Shown: positions 1 to 6,158, counted from the first letter of the stretch. The stretch: DNA of 8,001 nt from JBBQHM01 sp038323965 (GCA_038323965.1 JBBQHM010000099.1:1-8001), one strand, 5' to 3'. Program-made: numbers and translations. Notes: a model not told the origin generated them from the sequence alone.

Positions 1-268
1 TGACCGCGGCGAACGTCAAAATCATCGGCGCCGCGCTGGGTAACATCATCGCGACCATCATTCCGGCCCACATCAGAAAAAGCGGAAGCAACGAGCCCGC
101 CGACCAATCTGCGCCGCCCATCTGCAGGCCGAGACACTTGCACGCGCCGCTTAAATTCATCCCGCGCGCTTCGTAAATCATGTAAGCCCACGCGATGGCG
201 GCGACGAAGGCAAGCGCGCCGGCAATGAGCAAACGTTCGCGCCGCAATATCGATGGCGCGGCACTCAT
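1..268 (-). CDS. DUF2182 family membrane protein (5' part; runs off left edge)
   Basis: Only the first 89 residues are in the window; the gene continues beyond position 1. The N-terminus is short and basic (RRER at 9-12), followed by a membrane helix at about 13-32. A loop carries a C43-K-C45 pair, and a second helix contains the Met-rich stretch MWAGMMVAMMLPSAAPM (about 66-82). The W-x-x-MM-x-AMM-x-P-S-x-x-P pattern is what I recognise as the hallmark of DUF2182, a family annotated as predicted metal-binding integral membrane proteins; its biochemical role is not established. The ATG at 268-266 follows the DUF1326 stop by 10 bp, with GGGAG abutting the start codon, so the two genes are probably co-transcribed and translationally coupled. 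The Met-rich helix and CKC loop would suit soft-metal binding, but that is inference. Family assignment is fairly secure; function is unknown. Confidence 0.85.
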   Translation of the reverse strand, partial: MSAAPSILRRERLLIAGALAFVAAIAWAYMIYEARGMNLSGACKCLGLQMGGADWSAGSLLPLFLMWAGMMVAMMLPSAAPMILTFAAV

Positions 269-278
269 CTCCCGAGAC

Positions 279-884
279 TTAATTCCCGTAATGAATTCGC
301 GCGACGAATCCAGCTTTATGCGGATACGAAAAACTCATTTCGTCGATCTTCACGGAGCCTTCGCGAGCAGAAGCGCACTCGGCAGTTTTAAAAATAAAGC
401 CGGTACCGTGATGCACTGCGACCTGTTCCGGCTCGCCGGATACGGGATTCTTGATCGGCTCGAGCGCGATGTGTAGCTGGTCGGCCAGGCGCGCGGAACT
501 TTGTAGCCCATCGAGCTTGAATTCGAAAGGCACAAAGCGCGGCTCAAGCATTGTATCCATCGTTGAAGCGAGAATCTCGAACGGCAGGCCGCCCGCTTTC
601 CCTGAGCCGATATCGAGAAGCGCAGCGCGTTGCTCTTGCGAAGCTTTTTCATCCACGAAAAGGCAGACGGTGCCGTGGCCCTCGTGAATTGCCTTGGGCC
701 ACTTCGCCGCAAAGCCGAGGCCAAGTCCGTTTAGCGACACGCCATCGTAATCGCCCTTGTCGATTTGCCAAACGCCAACGCCTTCACACGAGCCGGTCGT
801 CGGTGGTGCGGAGAACTCGCACGGGCATCCATAATCACAGTTGCAGGCCTGAAGATAATCGGCGTCGAAAGACCACTTTTTCAT
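279..884 (-). CDS. DUF1326 family Cys-rich protein
   Basis: This 201-residue, apparently soluble protein has no signal peptide. It opens with the DUF1326 signature: after a short WSFDADYLQ segment comes C14-x-C16-x3-C20-x-C22 (CNCDYGCPCEF), followed by C33 in GSCEGVG. Further possible ligands are H67, H70, C74 and the H158-H159 pair. The clustered cysteines suggest a metal site or a redox/thiol role, but the family has no settled function. DUF1326 genes commonly sit beside DUF2182 genes, as here (10-bp gap to the next gene). The start is well supported: AGGAGG lies 8 bases before the ATG, the strongest ribosome-binding site in the window. A promoter-like sequence and a leader hairpin lie upstream. 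Length is normal for the family and there is no sign of damage. Confidence 0.9.
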   Translation of the reverse strand: MKKWSFDADYLQACNCDYGCPCEFSAPPTTGSCEGVGVWQIDKGDYDGVSLNGLGLGFAAKWPKAIHEGHGTVCLFVDEKASQEQRAALLDIGSGKAGGLPFEILASTMDTMLEPRFVPFEFKLDGLQSSARLADQLHIALEPIKNPVSGEPEQVAVHHGTGFIFKTAECASAREGSVKIDEMSFSYPHKAGFVARIHYGN

Positions 885-892
885 AACTGAAT

Positions 893-898
893 CCTCCT
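893..898 (-). promoter_or_regulatory. Shine-Dalgarno site of the DUF1326 gene
   Basis: On the minus strand this reads AGGAGG, a perfect anti-16S match, 8 bases before the ATG at 884. It fixes the start of the DUF1326 gene. None of the other genes, apart from the GGGAG of the coupled DUF2182 gene, shows a comparable site. Confidence 0.85.
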
Positions 899-903
899 GG
901 TTT

Positions 904-924
904 CCGCTGTTGGATCATCAGCGG
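904..924 (-). other. Imperfect inverted repeat in the DUF1326 leader
   Basis: CCGCTG (904-909) pairs with CAGCGG (919-924). Inside, after one mismatch (910/918), TG pairs with CA around a 3-base loop. The dyad lies between the candidate promoter and the Shine-Dalgarno site, so it could be a leader hairpin or a protein-binding operator. Sequence symmetry is the only evidence. Confidence 0.4.
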
Positions 925-932
925 CGTCCACC

Positions 933-962
933 GTTTTACCCGAATGAGTGAGTCAAAGTCAA
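933..962 (-). promoter_or_regulatory. Candidate sigma70-type promoter for DUF1326-DUF2182
   Basis: On the minus strand a TTGACT -35-like hexamer (962-957) is followed, after 18 bases, by a TAAAAC -10-like hexamer (938-933, four of six consensus positions). This would start transcription near 926, leaving a leader of about 40 bases. TTGACT occurs twice in tandem (962-957 and 956-951); only the upstream copy has suitable spacing. The rest of the 85-bp gap to the SDR gene shows no clear terminator. Motif matching alone gives moderate support. Confidence 0.4.
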
Positions 963-969
963 TCGCTCG

Positions 970-1677
970 CTACCAGGAAATTTCCTTGCGATCGCGCAGA
1001 AATTTTCCCGTCAGACTTTGCGGTGCATCGGTCGCGAGCCAGACAATTCCAGCGGCACCTTCGCTGATAGAACGCGTCGCATTTTTGCCGCCCATGTCGG
1101 TGCGCACCCAGCCGGGGCAGACGACGTTGATGGCGAAATCTGGCAACGCCGTGGCCAGTTGTGAGTTCACTCCATTCAACGCGGTTTTGGATATGCAATA
1201 AGCCGGCGCCCAGCCGTCAGCGCCATCGGCGAGCTGCCCGCCGCCGCTGGAGACGTTGACGATGCGCGGCGTTTTGCTTTTGCGCAGGAACGGAATAAAC
1301 GCCTGCGAAATCAGCAGCGGGCCAAGCGTGTTTGTGCGCAGCGTGGAATCGAAGATTTCCGGCGTCGTCGCGAGAATTGATTCATCCTCATCGAGGCATA
1401 TGCCCGCGTTGTTGATCAGGACATCAAGTCGATCCGAGTTCCGCGAAAAATCCTTGACTGCTTTCCGGATGCTCTCCGGTTTTGAGATGTCGATCTCGAG
1501 AAAAGTGGCCTTGCCGTCCGCGGCAATTCTGTCGACCGCAGCGCGACCGGCTTCGACATTGCGTGCACCGACAAAGACGTGAAAATTCTGCCGTGCGAGC
1601 TGGCGCGCGACTTCGAAGCCAATGCCTTTGTTTGCGCCGGTGACGAGCGCGATCTTTTGCGGCGATTTCATTCCCAT
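970..1677 (-). CDS. Short-chain dehydrogenase/reductase (classical SDR, carbonyl-reductase-like)
   Basis: This 235-residue protein is a complete classical SDR, an NAD(P)-dependent oxidoreductase with a Rossmann fold. Visible motifs in order: the nucleotide-binding TGANKGIG (13-20), the adenine-contacting D62 in EIDIS, NNAG (89-92), the structural Asn N116, catalytic Ser at 143/144 in NVSSGGG, and the Y160-x3-K164 pair (YCISK). CPGWVRTDMGG (187-197) follows, and the end (TGKFLRDRKEISW) resembles carbonyl-reductase-type SDRs. R39 in the VGARN segment suggests NADPH preference, but this is a guess. The substrate cannot be read from sequence. The gene starts 42 bp after nfo in the same direction. 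Either M1 (1677) or M3 (1671) could be the start; neither has a convincing Shine-Dalgarno, and a stop lies in frame at 1722-1720, with no upstream ATG, GTG or TTG between. Confidence 0.93.
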   Translation of the reverse strand: MGMKSPQKIALVTGANKGIGFEVARQLARQNFHVFVGARNVEAGRAAVDRIAADGKATFLEIDISKPESIRKAVKDFSRNSDRLDVLINNAGICLDEDESILATTPEIFDSTLRTNTLGPLLISQAFIPFLRKSKTPRIVNVSSGGGQLADGADGWAPAYCISKTALNGVNSQLATALPDFAINVVCPGWVRTDMGGKNATRSISEGAAGIVWLATDAPQSLTGKFLRDRKEISW

Positions 1678-1719
1678 TAATCGTGGCGACGCGACGGGCG
1701 TGCAATGGCGCGATGCACG

Positions 1720-2661
1720 TCACCTGCCGTGAGCGGTTCGGTTAATCGCGGGGTCCCTCGTCCCGCGGCCGCGGGATCGGGATGACGGAGCTAAAGAGCG
1801 GAGCTTGCGCATGTTGACGACGTCTTCTTCTAGCTCTTTGCCTTTCGGCGTTTCGAGGACTTTGGGGATTTTGGCGAAGCGGCGATTGCTCATGATGAAG
1901 CGAAATGCGTGGAGGCCAATCTCGCCTTCGCCAATGTGCGCGTGACGGTCGACCCGCGAGCCACGCTTGGTTTTTGAGTCGTTGATGTGAATTGCTGTGA
2001 GTCTATCCCGCCCGACGATGCGATCAAAATCGGCGAAGGTTTTTTTCACGCCGGCAGTGCTGCCAATGTTGTAACCCGCAGCGAAGATGTGCGCGGTATC
2101 GACGCAAACGCAGAGGCGTTCCGGTTCGCGCACGTTCGCGATGATGTAGGCGAGATGCTCGAATTTCTCGCCAAGACAGGAGCCCTGGCCGGCGGTTGTC
2201 TCGAGCGCGATGCGCGTTTTTACTTTCGGAATTGTAGCGAAAACCGCGTCGATCGAGCCGACGATTTTGTTAAGGCCAGCTTCTTCGCCCGCGCCGAGAT
2301 GCGCGCCGGGGTGGAGAACGAGGAACGGCAATTTCAAGGCGTCGGCACGTTGCAACTCTTCCGCTAAGGCGCGGATCGAATTCGCGTGAAACTGCGCGTT
2401 CGTGGTCGCGAGATTAATCAGGTAATTCGCGTGGGCGAACACCGAGCGAATCTCGGCGCGCTGTTTATGTTCGCAGAATGCGCGCGACTCCTCGGTTGTA
2501 ATCGGTCGTGCGAACCACTGCATATTGTTCTTCACGAAGATCTGCATCGCCGTGCATCCGATCGAGCACGCGCGTTCAATCGCCTTGTGCAATCCGCCCG
2601 CAGTCGACATATGCGAACCGAGCAGGATTTTAGAATTCGCGGTTACGCGTTTGCTGGTCAT
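1720..2661 (-). CDS. nfo: Endonuclease IV (apurinic/apyrimidinic endonuclease)
   Basis: Endonuclease IV cleaves 5' of abasic sites in base-excision repair, using three zinc ions in a TIM barrel. All nine expected metal ligands are visible (numbered from the ATG at 2661): H77, H117 (VLHPGAHLG), E154 (ALETTAGQGSCLG), D188 and H191 (VDTAHIFAAGYN), H225 (HINDSK), D238 and H240 (RVDRHAHIGEG) and E270 (LETPKG). Their spacing nearly matches that of E. coli Nfo. From this start the protein has 313 residues, against 285 in E. coli. The extra length is a short N-terminal lead (about 15 residues) and a basic C-terminal tail, residues about 292-305 of which are encoded by a repeat element (1749-1786). 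The chosen ATG lies in the end of another repeat (2657-2685). An upstream TTG at 2709 would translate the repeat as coding and is less likely. No Shine-Dalgarno is visible for either start. Confidence 0.95.
   Translation of the reverse strand: MTSKRVTANSKILLGSHMSTAGGLHKAIERACSIGCTAMQIFVKNNMQWFARPITTEESRAFCEHKQRAEIRSVFAHANYLINLATTNAQFHANSIRALAEELQRADALKLPFLVLHPGAHLGAGEEAGLNKIVGSIDAVFATIPKVKTRIALETTAGQGSCLGEKFEHLAYIIANVREPERLCVCVDTAHIFAAGYNIGSTAGVKKTFADFDRIVGRDRLTAIHINDSKTKRGSRVDRHAHIGEGEIGLHAFRFIMSNRRFAKIPKVLETPKGKELEEDVVNMRKLRSLAPSSRSRGRGTRDPAINRTAHGR
1749..1786 (-). repeat. 38-bp repeat unit with palindromic core, inside the nfo 3' end
   Basis: Read on the minus strand, this unit begins GTCATCCCGA and ends CGAGGGACCCCG, exactly the ends of the 29-bp unit at 2657-2685. 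Between them lies a perfect 16-bp palindrome, TCCCGCGGCCGCGGGA (1761-1776), in place of the 7 bases GCGAAGT. It is inverted relative to the 2657-2685 unit. It lies in the nfo reading frame and encodes the Arg/Ser-rich tail. A strong hairpin is expected in RNA or single-stranded DNA. I see it as a variant member of one dispersed repeat family. Confidence 0.75.
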
Positions 2662-2738
2662 CCCGAGCGAAGTCGAGGGACCCCGTGACTTTACGATTCG
2701 CTGCTTCAACGGGGTATCTCGACTTCGCTCGACATGAC
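2657..2738. repeat. 82-bp inverted-repeat element (two 29-bp arms) between the AsmA-like gene and nfo
   Basis: The left arm (2657-2685) starts GTCATCCCGAGCGAAG and ends TCGAGGGACCCCG. The right arm (2710-2738) is its reverse complement with 25 of 29 positions matching; the differences are two adjacent pairs. The arms are separated by 24 bases, so transcripts could form a long hairpin. Translated, the arm gives the peptide SRGPSTSLGMT, or VIPSEVEG on the other strand; I recall these recurring as spurious peptides in many bacterial annotations, which marks a widespread REP-like repeat. No transposase of the RAYT type is in the window. The element fills most of the 104-bp gap after the AsmA-like gene and contributes the likely nfo start codon. 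Confidence 0.85.
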
Positions 2739-2765
2739 GAATCCAGAGTTCGCGCTTCGCATTTT

Positions 2766-5150
2766 TCAGAATCCCTTTCGGTGCCAGTCGGGATGCTTCA
2801 GACTTCCTTCGCCTTTGTATTCGAAGAGTTTGTAAACCGGCGAGAGCAGGATCGCGGCACCGCTCGGATCGACGCGGACATCCATGTCGAGGCGATCGTC
2901 CAGAGCGTAAACGTCACCATGGCCCACCATGTGAAACCATTGGCCACCGATGTCGAGATTGTCGGTATGAAGCACTCCTTCGTTCATTTTAAAATCCGCT
3001 GTCCCTTTCCGCGCGACGCTGTAGCCGGCGTGTCCGGCGAAGAGGCCGTTGAGCAAACCTGAAAGCGGGCCGAAAACTGGGATCGCAAAGACGTCGCCGT
3101 TCTTGATCGCGATATGCCCTTGACCACGAATCGCGCGCGCGTCGTCGCTCACGCCACTAAAATCGAAGTGACCATTCAGCTCGCCCTGGGCGCTCTTGAA
3201 TTGGAAATAGAGATCGCTCAACGCAGGGAAATTCATCTTATCGATCCGAACGGACGCGGTATAATGCTGATCGCTTTTTGCGAGCGAAATATCTGCGGTG
3301 CCATGAGCGAGCCCGCTAAAAAGGGCCGCATCGAGTTGCGTGATTTGCAGGCGATCGTCGGTAAAAAGCAGCTTCGCCGAAGCGCTGTCGAACGGTAGCG
3401 TCTTGCCCAGAAAAACGTAATCCAAAGCGCGAGACTCCACCCCGATATCGATGCGCGTGTTTTTGCCGCCGCCGAATTGATAAATGCCGTTCGCCGTCAC
3501 GTTCGGCACCTCCCTGAATTTGTAGGGCGAGATCGCCTTCAAGAGTTTTGGATCGATCCAGATTGCGATATCGGTGGGACGCAGCGTTGATTTTACGTTG
3601 GAGATGGCGACCTGCCGCTTCGCAAAATCATAGGTAAATGCGCCGGTCGCGACGCCTTCGTCGCGCGCAATGCGCACGTCGTTATATGAGACAACCCCAT
3701 CGCCGAAATGCACTTTGACCGAGGCGCTGTTCATCCCGACGCCGCGGAAGCGCGTTCGCGCAAAAGCCACCGTGCCATCGCCGCTCCATGTCTCGGGTTT
3801 AGGACTCGCGCCGTGAACCGACATTTGAATGGCAGGCCCGCTCTCCCACTCCCACTCGGAAAGAAACTGTTGGATGTTTGCCGGCGCCGCAGCTCGAAAA
3901 TCCGATGGCTTGACCGAGCTGCGAATGTCGGCGCGAAAATCGCCCGGCATGTTCAAAACTTCGCCATCGATCGCGCCGCTGAGATGTCGCAGATGGATCT
4001 CGCGCACCAGCGTCCGCTCGCCGTCCCACGAAAATTGCGCGGTGCCGCTGATAAATGGCACCTGCTTATAGGTGAACGCAGCGAGCGTAGTGTGGCCGAC
4101 AACCTGCAACCGCGGCTTCTCGCCGGTGGTGTCAGCGGTTCCGGTCAGTTCGATTACCGGCGCGATCTGGTAATTCAACTCTTTGAGTGCATCCTGGTAG
4201 CCGAACGCGAAGAGAAACTGGCGAATATCCGTCGAAGTGCGGATGCCAAATTCCGCCGTGCCATTTGAGCGGACCCAGCGGGCGTGCGCGGTGAAAGTGC
4301 CGACCGCGTCCTTCCATTCGCACTGCGAAATGTTCAGGGTTTGGTTCGCCCATTCGCCATCGATCGCGACCCCGCGAATTTCGTAGGTACCGCGTTTCAG
4401 GTGGTCCGCCCGGAGCTGCGCCTCAACCCGTGCATTCTCCATTTCCGCGAGGTCGCCGCTGAACTTCACCTGCAGCGACGGATGCGTTCCGGCGAAGTCG
4501 CAAAGCGCCAGTTCCGAGGCAGCGCGATAAATCAGCTCCCTGCGCTGGCGCCATTCCTCTTCCGTTAGCTCGTGCGACGGCACGTAGTCATTGCGCTTGA
4601 TTAGCTCACCCGTCACGGAAATGCGGACGCCGCCAAAAAAACCCTGCGCCTGCGTTACCTCGATGCGTTCCGACGGGAAATAGACGTGTGCGCGAACTTT
4701 CCGAAGCTCGGCCTTCGGCGCATCAGGCGCCTTGGCATCGACGGGCATCGTGAGATTAGCGTCGCGAATATCGATCGCGTTGATGAACGGCTGATGCTGG
4801 AAGAATGCGGCGAAGTTAATGTCGAGCGCGATCTCGCTCACTTCGGCGAGCACATTCTCCCGATTATCGTACTGGAAAACGCGCACATTGTGCGCGACCA
4901 GCCCGCGAAATGGATTCAGCGTGAGCTGTCCGATCGAGGCGTCGACTCCGCGCTTTCGTAATTCTTCCGTGACGCGCGCGCGCGTTTGGCGCCCGAAACC
5001 TTTGCGCGCCAGATACCACCCGCCGCCAATGGTCGCCGCGATCGTGACCACGATCGCCAACCGCGCGGTGCTAATCAGAAGTCGGCGACGGAAGGAACGC
5101 GATTCTTCGCGCAACTCCGGCTCGGGGGGATCGGCTACTGGCGTCGACAT
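2766..5150 (-). CDS. AsmA-like membrane-anchored envelope protein
   Basis: This 794-residue protein has a short, acidic, Pro-rich cytoplasmic start, a basic FRRR patch, one membrane helix at about 25-48 (ISTARLAIVVTIAATIGGG), and a long periplasmic part rich in alternating beta-strand sequence. The N-terminal periplasmic segment (EELRKRGVDASIGQLTLNP...) and the C-terminal segment (about 640-790, with GQGHIAIKNGDVFAIPVFGP and a following LDIGG...VGHGDVYALDDRLDMDV) resemble the AsmA/TamB/YhdP-like superfamily. Members of that superfamily form hydrophobic-grooved bridges implicated in phospholipid transport or outer-membrane homeostasis. Which subfamily applies cannot be told. The ATG at 5150 is preferred over the adjacent TTG (5153); no Shine-Dalgarno is visible. 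The gene is divergent from the DUF420 gene with only 48 bp between starts, and nfo lies downstream in the same direction beyond a hairpin-forming repeat. Confidence 0.82.
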   Translation of the reverse strand: MSTPVADPPEPELREESRSFRRRLLISTARLAIVVTIAATIGGGWYLARKGFGRQTRARVTEELRKRGVDASIGQLTLNPFRGLVAHNVRVFQYDNRENVLAEVSEIALDINFAAFFQHQPFINAIDIRDANLTMPVDAKAPDAPKAELRKVRAHVYFPSERIEVTQAQGFFGGVRISVTGELIKRNDYVPSHELTEEEWRQRRELIYRAASELALCDFAGTHPSLQVKFSGDLAEMENARVEAQLRADHLKRGTYEIRGVAIDGEWANQTLNISQCEWKDAVGTFTAHARWVRSNGTAEFGIRTSTDIRQFLFAFGYQDALKELNYQIAPVIELTGTADTTGEKPRLQVVGHTTLAAFTYKQVPFISGTAQFSWDGERTLVREIHLRHLSGAIDGEVLNMPGDFRADIRSSVKPSDFRAAAPANIQQFLSEWEWESGPAIQMSVHGASPKPETWSGDGTVAFARTRFRGVGMNSASVKVHFGDGVVSYNDVRIARDEGVATGAFTYDFAKRQVAISNVKSTLRPTDIAIWIDPKLLKAISPYKFREVPNVTANGIYQFGGGKNTRIDIGVESRALDYVFLGKTLPFDSASAKLLFTDDRLQITQLDAALFSGLAHGTADISLAKSDQHYTASVRIDKMNFPALSDLYFQFKSAQGELNGHFDFSGVSDDARAIRGQGHIAIKNGDVFAIPVFGPLSGLLNGLFAGHAGYSVARKGTADFKMNEGVLHTDNLDIGGQWFHMVGHGDVYALDDRLDMDVRVDPSGAAILLSPVYKLFEYKGEGSLKHPDWHRKGF

Positions 5151-5198
5151 CAATGCAGTTTGGTGGCGCTCATCGGGATTTCAAGATGACGATTCCTC

Positions 5199-5663
5199 GT
5201 GCTAATTTCCATCGTGACGATCTCCGATCTGCCAGCAACGAACGCGATCCTAAACGCAGTCAGCACCATCTTTATCACTGCGGGCTGGGTGTTCATCCGC
5301 CGCGGGGCATGGCGCCAGCACGTGGCCTGCATGGTGACCGCGCTAATCTCCTCCAGCGCGTTCCTCACTGGCTACCTTGTTTACCATTATCATGTCGGCG
5401 AAAAATCGACGCACTTCGACGCCGGCGGCGCCATCGCGGCCATCTATTTTTCGATGCTGATCACCCACATCATTCTGGCGGTCACAACTTTGCCGCTGGT
5501 GATCCTGACCCTGATCCCGGTGTTCCGCCGGCGCTGGGATAAACATCGGCGCATCGCGCGCTGGACGATGCCCATCTGGCTTTACGTTTCAGTCACGGGC
5601 GTGCTCGTTTACATGATGCTTTATCGCTGGTTTCCACCAGCGAATCTTGCGCTGTCACGCTAG
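5199..5663 (+). CDS. DUF420 family membrane protein
   Basis: This 154-residue integral membrane protein has about four helices (12-34, 43-62, 81-107, 122-142). The recognisable DUF420 features are ISDLPATNAILNAVST at the start, FIRRG...RQHVACM, a His-rich YLVYHYHVG (59-67), ITHIILA with H90, and DKHRRIARWTMPIWLYVSVTGVLVYMMLY (114-142). The membrane-proximal histidines (H41, H63, H65, H72, H90) could hold heme or metal, by inference. As I recall, a related protein (CtaM) is needed for aa3-type oxidase activity in Staphylococcus aureus, but no oxidase genes are present here, so that role is not claimed. The start is GTG at 5199; an in-frame stop lies just upstream (5187) and GTG 5214 is an alternative. 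No Shine-Dalgarno is evident. The next gene follows on the same strand. Confidence 0.9.
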   Translation: MLISIVTISDLPATNAILNAVSTIFITAGWVFIRRGAWRQHVACMVTALISSSAFLTGYLVYHYHVGEKSTHFDAGGAIAAIYFSMLITHIILAVTTLPLVILTLIPVFRRRWDKHRRIARWTMPIWLYVSVTGVLVYMMLYRWFPPANLALSR

Positions 5664-5672
5664 TTGATGTTT

Positions 5673-5704
5673 GCTCTCGAGAGCGCGATTTCGAGAGCGC
5701 TCTC
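5673..5704 (+). repeat. Twin 12-bp palindromes before the DUF2007/zinc-ribbon gene
   Basis: GCTCTCGAGAGC (5673-5684) and GAGAGCGCTCTC (5693-5704) are both perfect 12-bp palindromes built from the same 6-mer and its complement, separated by 8 bp. The 10-mer TCGAGAGCGC also recurs directly (5677-5686 and 5691-5700, period 14). The block ends one base before the likely ATG at 5706. It may be an operator pair or an RNA structure controlling initiation. If translation starts at 5664 or 5667 it is merely coding. Confidence 0.55.
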
Positions 5705-5705
5705 T

Positions 5706-6158
5706 ATGGTCATCATTGCGACGTTCAACGACAGCGGAAATGCGAAACACCTCCGCGAGCGCCTCATCCAGGCTGGCGTAAGAGCGGATATTAATAGCGA
5801 AGGTCATCTGCAACAGGTCGCCGCTGGCGCCAAGGCCAGGGCGAACATCAAGCTCTCGGTGGCGGATGACGATTTTGCGAAAGCACAAAAACTTCTGCTC
5901 GACTGGGAGACCACTGATCCCGCTCTTGCCCTGGCGATTCGCTGCCCGCAGTGCAAGTCCTCGCGGATCCAGTACCCGCAGCTCACGCGTAAATTTCTCA
6001 CGCCAGCGCTGATGGGCATACTGCTGGCGCTCAAGATTTTCCCGAAGGAATTCTATTGCGAAGATTGTCACTTCACCTGGAGTGATCAGGCAGAGCAACC
6101 GACCGGACGCCTCTGGAGCACACTTTTCGCCGGGCGCGATCCTGCCGAAAAGAGCTGA
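5706..6158 (+). CDS. DUF2007-like domain plus zinc-ribbon protein
   Basis: From the ATG at 5706 this is a 150-residue protein. Residues 1-66 (MVIIATFNDSGNAKHLRERL, then ...NIKLSVADDDFAKAQKLLLDW) look like DUF2007, a small alpha/beta domain labelled 'putative signal transducing protein' with no firm role. A four-Cys zinc-ribbon follows: C80-x2-C83 and C118-x2-C121 (CPQCKSS ... CEDCHFTW). A hydrophobic stretch (97-113, FLTPALMGILLALKIFP) lies between the two knuckles. I chose this start because DUF2007 proteins usually begin right at the VIIATF strand; TTG 5664 or ATG 5667 would add 14 or 13 residues and place the start on the DUF420 stop codon. No Shine-Dalgarno is seen for any of them. The gene lies 42 bp after DUF420 and 44 bp before the LysM gene, probably in one unit. 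Function unknown. Confidence 0.75.
   Translation: MVIIATFNDSGNAKHLRERLIQAGVRADINSEGHLQQVAAGAKARANIKLSVADDDFAKAQKLLLDWETTDPALALAIRCPQCKSSRIQYPQLTRKFLTPALMGILLALKIFPKEFYCEDCHFTWSDQAEQPTGRLWSTLFAGRDPAEKS

Noticed and set aside
1678..1719. Upstream extension of the SDR gene toward nfo
   Set aside because: Reading upstream in frame from 1677 meets a stop at 1722-1720 with no ATG, GTG or TTG in between.
2662..2709. N-terminal extension of Nfo starting at TTG 2709 (beginning MKQRIVKSRG)
   Set aside because: The extra 16 codons are mostly the translated repeat arm (SRGPSTSLG) and start with TTG without a ribosome site; the family normally starts close to the first barrel strand.
3708..4268. 186-codon open frame on the plus strand opposite the AsmA-like gene
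   Set aside because: Antisense shadow: Arg/Ala-rich, no recognisable domain, no ribosome site, and the opposite frame is a coherent 794-residue membrane-anchored protein.
4972..4985. 14-bp alternating CG palindrome (ACGCGCGCGCGCGT), a possible Z-DNA-prone tract
   Set aside because: It lies within AsmA coding sequence for ordinary Arg/Ala/Val codons, and such runs are expected by chance in CG-rich DNA.
5151..5198. Divergent promoter pair between the AsmA-like and DUF420 genes
   Set aside because: The 48-bp gap must hold or adjoin start signals, but I found no convincing -35/-10 pair on either strand.
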